Positions 57,374 through 64,000 of a DNA stretch of 64,000 nt are shown here, piece after piece. Source of the stretch: Chaetomium olivaceum. Taxonomy: Eukaryota > Ascomycota > Sordariomycetes > Sordariales > Chaetomiaceae. The translations under genes and the position numbers were made by a program. The stretch spans positions 806,001 through 870,000 of the forward strand of contig JAYWVB010000004.1 of the NCBI GenBank assembly GCA_039881045.1, in the 5' to 3' direction. The stretch's first letter is position 1; each line of letters starts with the position of its first letter. Below the pieces are notes generated by a model, which worked only from the letters and a program-made list of their open reading frames with translations, searched no databases and was not told where the DNA came from.

Positions 57374-58341
57374 ATGAGCAGCGATATTAATGAAGAACCA
57401 CCTGCGTGGGGTGCTCTCCCCGTTGAGCAGTATCTGATTGTAAGCCCTTAGCTCAGCTAGTCCTCCATCTCCACCTTCTCCTCGTGGTCATCATTGGAGG
57501 GTACAACCGGAAGCATAACTAACCCTCCCAGCGCAAATGGGACCCCTTATCCAACCTCGACCCCGACAAACAACGTGACGCATTAGTGGCAGCCTATATT
57601 AATGAGGACGTACTCGACCCGGAGCTGTTGGTCTCCCCGCCGTCACGCGTGCCCACAGAAACCGAAATCGGCGAGATCCTCGTGCCGTGGCGGCCACAGA
57701 AGCTGCGACGCATTGCTGCCGCTTATCTCGCCAAGGACAGCGGCCGGTATAAATGTTGCTTGCTCAGGACGCACTATGGCGGCGGAACTGCTCACGATGC
57801 CACGCTCCGCGACTGGCTGAATCTGGGTGGTCATAATACTACGGAACCCAACATTAATCCCGAGGATAAGTGGCACGCCGTGCTGAACGACCCGGCGCTC
57901 TTTGACTTTGGCGATGATTGGAGGCGGGTGTATACCGTGCTGCCCGAGTTGGCGGCGCGCGTGCCGGCTCGCCGGTTCACTGACAAACATGTTGAGAGGG
58001 TAAGGGAGTTGGCGACCTCAACCCGCAAGCGTTTGGCGGCTGTGGACAAAAAAGACTTGGAGGATTACATAATGCAAGTTGCAGTGTCTGGCTCAGGGTG
58101 GTTGCTCGTGTTGGATGAGGACGCCTTTGAGACGTGGGAGCTGGGCTTGATTTTGCGGGACGCGAAAGGGAACCTGGTCAAAGAAAGTACCATTACGTCC
58201 AAAGAACTGAGCCCTTTCTGTTCTGCAACCGCTGAGCTGGGCTGGCTGTCTCATATGCTACCCTGGAAGGAAGCTGCGGTTGGGAAGAAATACCGGACCC
58301 GTGGCAGTATCATGCGCCAGTTGCTGCCGACGGTGAAGTAG
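57374..58341 (+). CDS. Uncharacterised protein, 291 residues
   Basis: Exons 57374-57439 (MSSDINEEPPAWGALPVEQY LI) and 57532-58341. The intron has a GTAAGC donor, a CTAAC branch site and a CAG acceptor, phase 0. Composition is that of a soluble globular protein with regular helices: DKQRDALVAAYINEDVLDPE, LRRIAAAYLAKDSGRYKCCL, KHVERVRELATSTRKRLAAV, GSGWLLVLDEDAFETWELGL. There is no signal peptide, membrane segment or metal-binding pattern. I do not recognise a family. The intact frame, good intron and even codon use support a real gene. Confidence 0.65.
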
Positions 58342-58565
58342 GATGATATCTGACCCATTCTGTTAGTACTCGGTGGAGGCTATAATTCAATGACAGGTCA
58401 CCCTCTCGTTTTGAGTAGGCTCGGGCTTGGTGTTTCTGTGATCTACTTGTAGCTCGCCGCTTGCTATTAGCCAGATAAGTATTATTTATCTGCTCCCTTT
58501 CCATCAGACATGCCCAGCTAGACAATCTTGGGGGTTTCGCCATACGGTACATTATTACCAACCTC

Positions 58566-60352
58566 CTAACCAGCCGTCGACTGCAGACTGCCTTTCCGTG
58601 ACCTCGACCACATATTTTTGAAATAAGGCAAGCTCATCCGCTTGTCCTTCGCCTTGAAAGACTTTGGAAGATAAAGCGAGACGCTGCGCAGTTTATCCCT
58701 CCACGCCTGCGTCTCCTCCGCTTCAGAGTCCCACTTGGAGGGACTATCGCTGTCCCTGCTTTGATCCACACCATTGGCACCGTTGGTCTCGTTAGCATCG
58801 GCCGCCCTGCACTTGCTCTTCATTTCCACGGGAGAATCACATCCGCTCTTCCCGTTTTCGAGGGTTACCGACTCTCTTTCCCCTCCGCCGACCTCGCCCT
58901 GTTTCGACCCAGCCGGAACCGGTTCATCAACTAGCTGCACCCAAATCAAAGCCTCGCCCTTCTCCTCTTCCACCGCCGACCCAGTCTCCTCTCCATTTCC
59001 CATCTCTTCTCCTCTCTCCATCTCCTCTCTCATCACTTCCCCGTTATCCACCCTCTCCCCTTCCACTACGCCCTCTTCTATACCCTCTCCCTCTTCCATC
59101 CTCTCGATCCCCACCTCATCCACCATCCCGTCCACCTCACCATTAGCCTCTCCATTCACCACGACCCTCTCTCCCAACCCATTCACCTCCCCATTCACCT
59201 CATTCTCCACATCCTCTCCCACCCCTACTACCACCCCCTCATCCTCCACATAACACCCCTCCACCACCTCAGACACCACCTCGGGCACAACCCCCGGCCC
59301 AACCCCAGGCACAACCTCCGGCCCAACCCCCACCGCAAACGATGGCTCAAAACCCAGCGCAAACCCCGCCGCAAATCCCGGCTCGAAACAAGGCGACAGC
59401 GGACTCAGCAATGACCCCGACCCGGACCTAACCGACCTCGCCGACCTCGCCGACCCGGGTACCAACAAGTCAGACACCGACCCGGGTGCCAGCAAGTCAG
59501 ACACCGGCCCGGGTGGCAGCAAGTCAGACTCAGCAGCAGTCCCGCACGAGAAATAATCCGTGGCTGGCGTGATGGGGGTCATTTCCTCGCGGCAGGGGCT
59601 GAGGGTGCATATTCCTGCGTTTGTGGTTGCGGTTGTGGCTGTGGTTGTGGCTGTGGCTATAGTTGCGCGGCGGGTTGGGGTGTGTGTTGAGTTTTGGCTG
59701 GGGGTTGAGTTGACGGTTGAGTTGGTGCCGGGACTGGGAGTTGGGTTTTGTGGTGGGAAGGCGGTTGGGTTTGAGAAGGGGGTTGAGAAGGGGGCTGGGA
59801 AGGGGAAGGGGGAAGGGGGGTAGGTGAAGGGGGTCGGGTAGGCGGCGATGGGGGAGTAGGTGGAGATTGGTGAGTACGCGACTGTGGGCGAGTAGGGAGT
59901 GCGGGGGAGTAGGCGGTGATGGGTGAGTAGGAGGCGGTTGGTGCTTGGGCGGCTGGCTGCTGCTGCTGCTGCTGCTGCTGATGGACGAGCAGCCAACGGT
60001 CTCTGTTTTGCAGCTCAACGTGAATCTCGCCCAGCCGAAGATGGAGGAGCTGCTCCTGCTGGGTGCTCTCAGCGATCTTGGCCCGGACGAGCGACGCTTC
60101 TTTCTTGCATCGCCTTGACTCCGAGGGGGAAGCGGTGGAGGCAGCTGTGAGGCGGGCTTCAATGGCCGCATAGCGATGAAACAGCCGTGTTGCTCGAACC
60201 CCCTGCTTCTGGAGGTCGTGGAGGAGGTAGGACTGCTCGCGGTGCAGGTCTTCCAGCGGTCGGGGGTCGAGGGCCGGGACGGCATGCACGTAGGTGCTTG
60301 CTGGAAACAGAGCTTGGCAGGAGCCGGTGGATTTGGGCTTTGCGGCCGGCAT
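58566..60352 (-). CDS. Uncharacterised protein with N-terminal coiled coil, polyQ and basic C-terminus
   Basis: Single-exon gene starting MPAAKPKSTGSCQALFPAST at 60352. Residues 25-125 are helical and charged (LHREQSYLLHDLQKQGVRAT, RAKIAESTQQEQLLHLRLGE) and likely coiled coil. An eight-residue polyQ follows (CTG repeat on the plus strand, 59957-59980), then repeats of Tyr-Ser-Pro (AYSP, TPYSPT, TYSPI). A long disordered region has SDLL-Pro-Gly repeats (SDLLAPGSVSDLLVPGSARS) and Glu/Val/Gly-rich stretches. The C-terminus is basic and aromatic: SVSLYLPKSFKAKDKRMSLP, YFKNMWSRSRKG. The frame changes within the Tyr-Ser-Pro repeats at the G5 run 59903-59907. One extra base gives continuous repeats, so this is probably an indel. 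Function unknown. Repaired length is about 595 residues. Confidence 0.65.
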
Positions 60353-62322
60353 GGTGGTGTTGAGACGGAGGAGGGGCCTCGGCCGGGCTGCCTCGGTGCC
60401 GCAGCCGTGGCGAGGAGGATGATGGTCTTGGGGGATACGGGCCTGCTTGTTGCGTCGATCGATAGCATGCTGTCTGGATAAAACACACACTGAATTTAAT
60501 CAGATTTACGAGGCAGGGGAGCTCAAGTCCCGCCTGGCCCCGTGAACGATGCCTTATGCGAAGGCTTTAAGTGTGCAGCTGCTCTCGAGCTAGCACCTCC
60601 GCGGCAACCGCACAAAGAGCCAAAAGAAGGATCGGGCGTCGGTAGTGTGTGTATCCCTGCGCGCCCTTTGTTTGCCATCACAACCCGGCGATCGCTAGCC
60701 GTTGAAAACCCCACTACTAGCCACACGGCTCCCTAGAAGAGCGTCTTCAAGCAACCGTCCTAGACACTTGGCGGCATTTGCCGGCCGAAGAGAGGGCTTG
60801 TTCGCGAAGCATGATGTGGCGTTGGCGGCGTCGTTGAAAGAGGGGGCGACATTCCAGCTTGCCATTCCGTGCGCTCGCTCTAGAACACTGTCTTGGACGG
60901 CCCTTGCTTAGAGGCTGAAGCAATCGTTCCTGGGCGAGATGCAGAACCGTTTGAGGGGCCTGCCGGTCCGGGGCCTTTCGGGAGGAAGTGATATGCATCA
61001 TATGCTCTTTTGTAACAGCGCGATTGGCCTCAGCTTAGTAGCGTCTCTCGCTAGCATTGTCGTCTTTATCGGCAGCACATTGTTTATATGTAGCCCTTAG
61101 TGGATAACCTGCGTCCTGCGTAAGCATCCGGGTGATACTGTTCCGTATGTTGGTGTTGAGGCAAGTTCTTGAGACGTTGGTCACAGCGAACTTCGTGATC
61201 CTGGCGATCTGTTTCGGGGCCTGGTATGACGACGTGGCGCACAAGCAAACCGTTTTGAGCAGTGTCATCCGCAGTGAAGAAAATGTCACGGGCCTAGGCG
61301 TATGTGCATAACTTGATGCATGCTGTCCAAACACACCCAATCGACGACGGCTGAAGGTGCGAGACGGGATATCCTGGCCCATCCATGAACCAGCATAAGC
61401 CACCTGGACGGCTCACCGAATCAGAGGCCAATATATTGTAGATGGCAGGCAGATCTAGTTCATTATCCCATGCGGGGAAGAAATTCAAAGCCAGCTGGGG
61501 AACAAGGCCGTCATGAGTCCTCAGTCAAAGCGAGCACCGTCGGGTCTCGGCCGTCCGGCGGGGAAGCTCAACAAAGTTGATATTGTGCACATATTCCCAC
61601 TCCCCTCAGCTCGGATGCAGCCCTGCACAATGTCAGTCCGGTTTTGGAAAGCAGCTCGGACAAGATGCTGTTTCGGGCGCGATAACTGTTTTCCGAGCCC
61701 GCCAGACAAGCGCCTCCCGCCATACAGCTGAGTTTCAAGCGCCTCAATAATTGGTAGTTTGCAGTTGCTTGTCCCATGTCCGTGTTAGGGAAGCGTGGCG
61801 TTCAATACCCAGACATCTTATTCGTATCGTTTGTTACTCATTTCGGTGTCGGCCGAGGAATGGGGGCCAATAAGATATTTGATGCTAAATGATCCAGCAG
61901 TGGACGTGGTTGACGGTGACCTGATTAGCTCGTCGCTTGAAATTGTTGAAGCTGTCCGCTGCAAACCAATGGCATGATAGTATAGTTGGTTATGGGGGTG
62001 ACGCCCGTCTCCCTTCGGCCGAATCCCTTCGCTAATCCACCCACAACGCCGTGATTATCATATCCTATCGCCCTCTGCCAAAACGCCGGTAAACTCAGCT
62101 GTAGCCCTTGCTCCCATGGGTATCTAGCCCATGCCTGCACGTCCTCTTAGTCTTTACCGCCGCCACCTTGTGCCTTTCTCACAGCCGTCGTTTCTTGTCT
62201 GGCCGCGGGTCTTATTAGCATCCTGCCCCAGACAAGTCCTAATACTCCAAAAGCAGGGGATCATTTTCAGGGAGAGCACCTTACAAGAAGAAAAAGAAAC
62301 GAAAAAAGAAGGAACAGTAGAC
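60353..62322. other. Intergenic with possible gene relic
   Basis: About 2 kb. On the minus strand at 61400-61512 there is a protein-like stretch (NFFPAWDNELDLPAIYNILA) followed by a possible short exon region. I could not assemble a gene from it: stops and frame changes are frequent. It may be a decayed gene. No repeats with clear ends are seen. Confidence 0.4.
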
Positions 62323-63840
62323 TCACTCAATCTTCCCCACGCCTTTCAACCGCAAATACACATCCGTCCCCCACCCATGCAAGCTCTGCACCGCAATCCC
62401 ACCACCAAAGTACTCAGCATAAGCCCGGCTCAGCGGCAGCCCATAACCCAAACCCGCGATAGAGCTGCTCCCATTACTAGCTGCCGAGATGACGTTCAGG
62501 GCGTCGCCGTAGCTGTTCCCGCCAAAGATGCCGCTGCCGTTGCCGCTATTACTACCCCCGGGGACATCATCGTCTGACTCGCTGAAGGTAGTAAATGAGT
62601 AGCTCCAGATATGTGGCAGGATGTCGGAGCTGATGCCGCCGCCGCGATCGCGGATGCGGATGGTCACGCCGGGGGCATTATCGTCCAGCGGAGCGATCGC
62701 ATCGCGACCGAAGACGCCGCGGTCTTCGTGTGGTGGGGCGAGGTGGACTTGGTTTTGCTGTTGCTGTTGGTGGTTGCGCGCTGGTTTGACCTCGGGCGGC
62801 TCCGGGGCGATCGTGATGACGACGGGCTCGCGGTTCATGCCGTTCTCGACCGTCGCGCGGAACGCGTTCTTGAGAAGCTCTGTGACGATGTACTCGAGGT
62901 GCATGGGCACGAAGGCAAAGGTGGTGTCTGGCTCGCCGTCGACGATCCACTGCGGGCGGACGCCGTAGTTGAGCTCGCAGATGTCAGCGACGAAACCGCC
63001 GCATGAGTCGACAGTGGAGGCGGGACGCAAAGCGGTGTCGATCACGCCGATGTAGCTAGGATGTTCAGGGCATGGGGTCGGGCTCGCGGCGGGATCGAAG
63101 TGCGGCGTGCTGCTAAAGTGTAGGGCGATGTGCTGCTCGGCGCGACGAGTCGCGTGCCGATACGGGCGCGCAGATGCTGGTCGAGGAAGCGGGTCACCTC
63201 GGCGGGCGATATGTACTTGCGACACTCGAGGAAGCCGCGGGCCAGGATGGGAATGGTATCGGTGTGCGTCTGCACTAGCTCGGCCAGAACCTCGGTAAAG
63301 CGTATCTCGTCCTCCAGGTTGCTGATGGTGCGCCCTTGCCATGGTAGCAGAGTTGAGAGCGAGTGTTGGTAGTTGTTGTAGATTTTGCTGATATTTGGGT
63401 TCGACACGACGATGTACGGGAGGTTGCGTAGCGCTTGTATGCGATGGGCCAGTCGGATCGGTAACAGCGAAAGCGTGAAGCGGGCGGACGCCAACAGGGC
63501 CTCGGCGGAGAGGGGAGGGCGGCCATGTCTGGATGAAGCAAACACAGTCAGACATTACTGAAAGAGCAGAGGAAGAAGAGACGGGATTTTACTTGACTAG
63601 ATCAGCAAGGCTCAGAGGATGTAATGGTTGCCTTGCTAAGTGAGGGACAACATCATGATCGTAGCGGCGCCGTTCGCGATCGCGTTGTGGATGACTTTGT
63701 GGTTGTTGGGTTTGTGGCTTGTGGTGGGCAACCGAGGCATCTTTCAGATGTTGTAGGGTTGAGGATGCTCTTTGGGCGTGATTGAATCTTCGAACAGCGC
63801 TGGGGCAAAACCGCAGCGGCCGGAGAATGGGATATCTCAT
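62323..63840 (-). CDS. Mitochondrial pyruvate dehydrogenase kinase-type (PDK/BCKDK) protein kinase
   Basis: GHKL-fold kinase that inactivates a mitochondrial 2-oxoacid dehydrogenase by phosphorylation. Exon 1 is 63593-63840 and starts MRYPILRPLRFCPSAVRRFN, an Arg-rich mitochondrial presequence. Exon 2 is 62323-63528. The N-terminal helical domain: HGRPPLSAEALLASARFTLS, AHRIQALRNLPYIVVSNPNI, ARGFLECRKYISPAEVTRFL. The ATP site: N-box EYIVTELLKNAFRATVENG, G1 VTIRIRDRGGGI, G2 GLGYGLPLSRAYAEYFGG. A Gly/Ser/Asn insert (GGSNSGNGSGIFGGNS) sits in the ATP lid and a polyQ in the preceding loop. A one-base break near 63139-63140 separates RARIGTRLVA from EQHIALHFSS. One indel restores about 480 residues. 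PDK versus branched-chain kinase is not resolved. Confidence 0.85.
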
Positions 63841-64000
63841 ATTGACATATTTGCTTGCGCAGAACGGTAGAGTCGAAAATGGTGGAAATCGCGGGGTGAT
63901 GAGATGCCGACAATCTTGAGGTCGAATGAGGTCTGAGCGAGCGGATGCGATTGACAAGCTAGCGCTGCTTGGGACGTGCATATATCGAGTAAAAATAAAA

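Overview
The window is nuclear DNA from a filamentous ascomycete. It most resembles a Sordariomycete and is possibly Sordariales/Chaetomiaceae-like, but that placement is inference from gene content and style. The evidence is GC-rich coding sequence, short spliceosomal introns (about 50-140 nt, GT-AG with CTAAC-like branch sites), fungal-only families (CFEM, ENA-type P-type ATPase, EGT1, fungal MFS) and gene spacing of about 2-3 kb. It carries 24 recognisable protein genes plus the 3' end of one at the left edge. No rRNA, tRNA or CRISPR was found.

Left third (1-25.7 kb): the TMA7 tail; a CSC1/OSCA-type channel (minus); an AT-hook-like disordered protein (minus); an ENA-type cation ATPase (plus); DPM1 (plus) convergent with a FabG-like reductase (minus); two uncharacterised genes (plus), one with several reading-frame breaks; a CFEM/GPI protein (minus); and an MFS transporter (plus). 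Two MITE-like copies, about 216 and 220 bp and in opposite orientation, lie at 756-971 and 8656-8875.

Middle (25.7-46.2 kb): an intergenic cluster of strong hairpins, then an SPS19-like 2,4-dienoyl-CoA reductase (minus), an APH-fold phosphotransferase (minus), a Rad60/Esc2-like SUMO-like-domain protein (plus) convergent with PNO1/DIM2 (minus), MDM31 (plus) convergent with eIF3j/HCR1 (minus), a C2H2 zinc-finger protein (plus), ribokinase (plus) and a double-domain GFA protein (minus).

Right third (46-64 kb): EGT1 for ergothioneine synthesis (minus, 13 exons), eIF2B-alpha/GCN3 (minus) divergent from a NECAP-type endocytic protein (plus), two uncharacterised genes, and a mitochondrial PDK-type kinase (minus). 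Most genes are housekeeping genes with no operon-like logic. Ribosome and translation factors (TMA7, PNO1, HCR1, GCN3) are frequent, and no secondary-metabolite cluster is visible.

Two observations stand out. First, the PNO1 gene needs a 2-nt microexon between two 58-nt introns to encode its conserved Lys-Ile-Tyr-Pro-Pro motif. Second, at least eleven genes, several of them single-copy housekeeping genes, each contain one or more single-base frame breaks, mostly at G/C homopolymers. That pattern points to consensus-sequence indels rather than pseudogenes. All exon structures are hand-derived from splice signals, phase arithmetic and remembered family motifs. No database search was possible.
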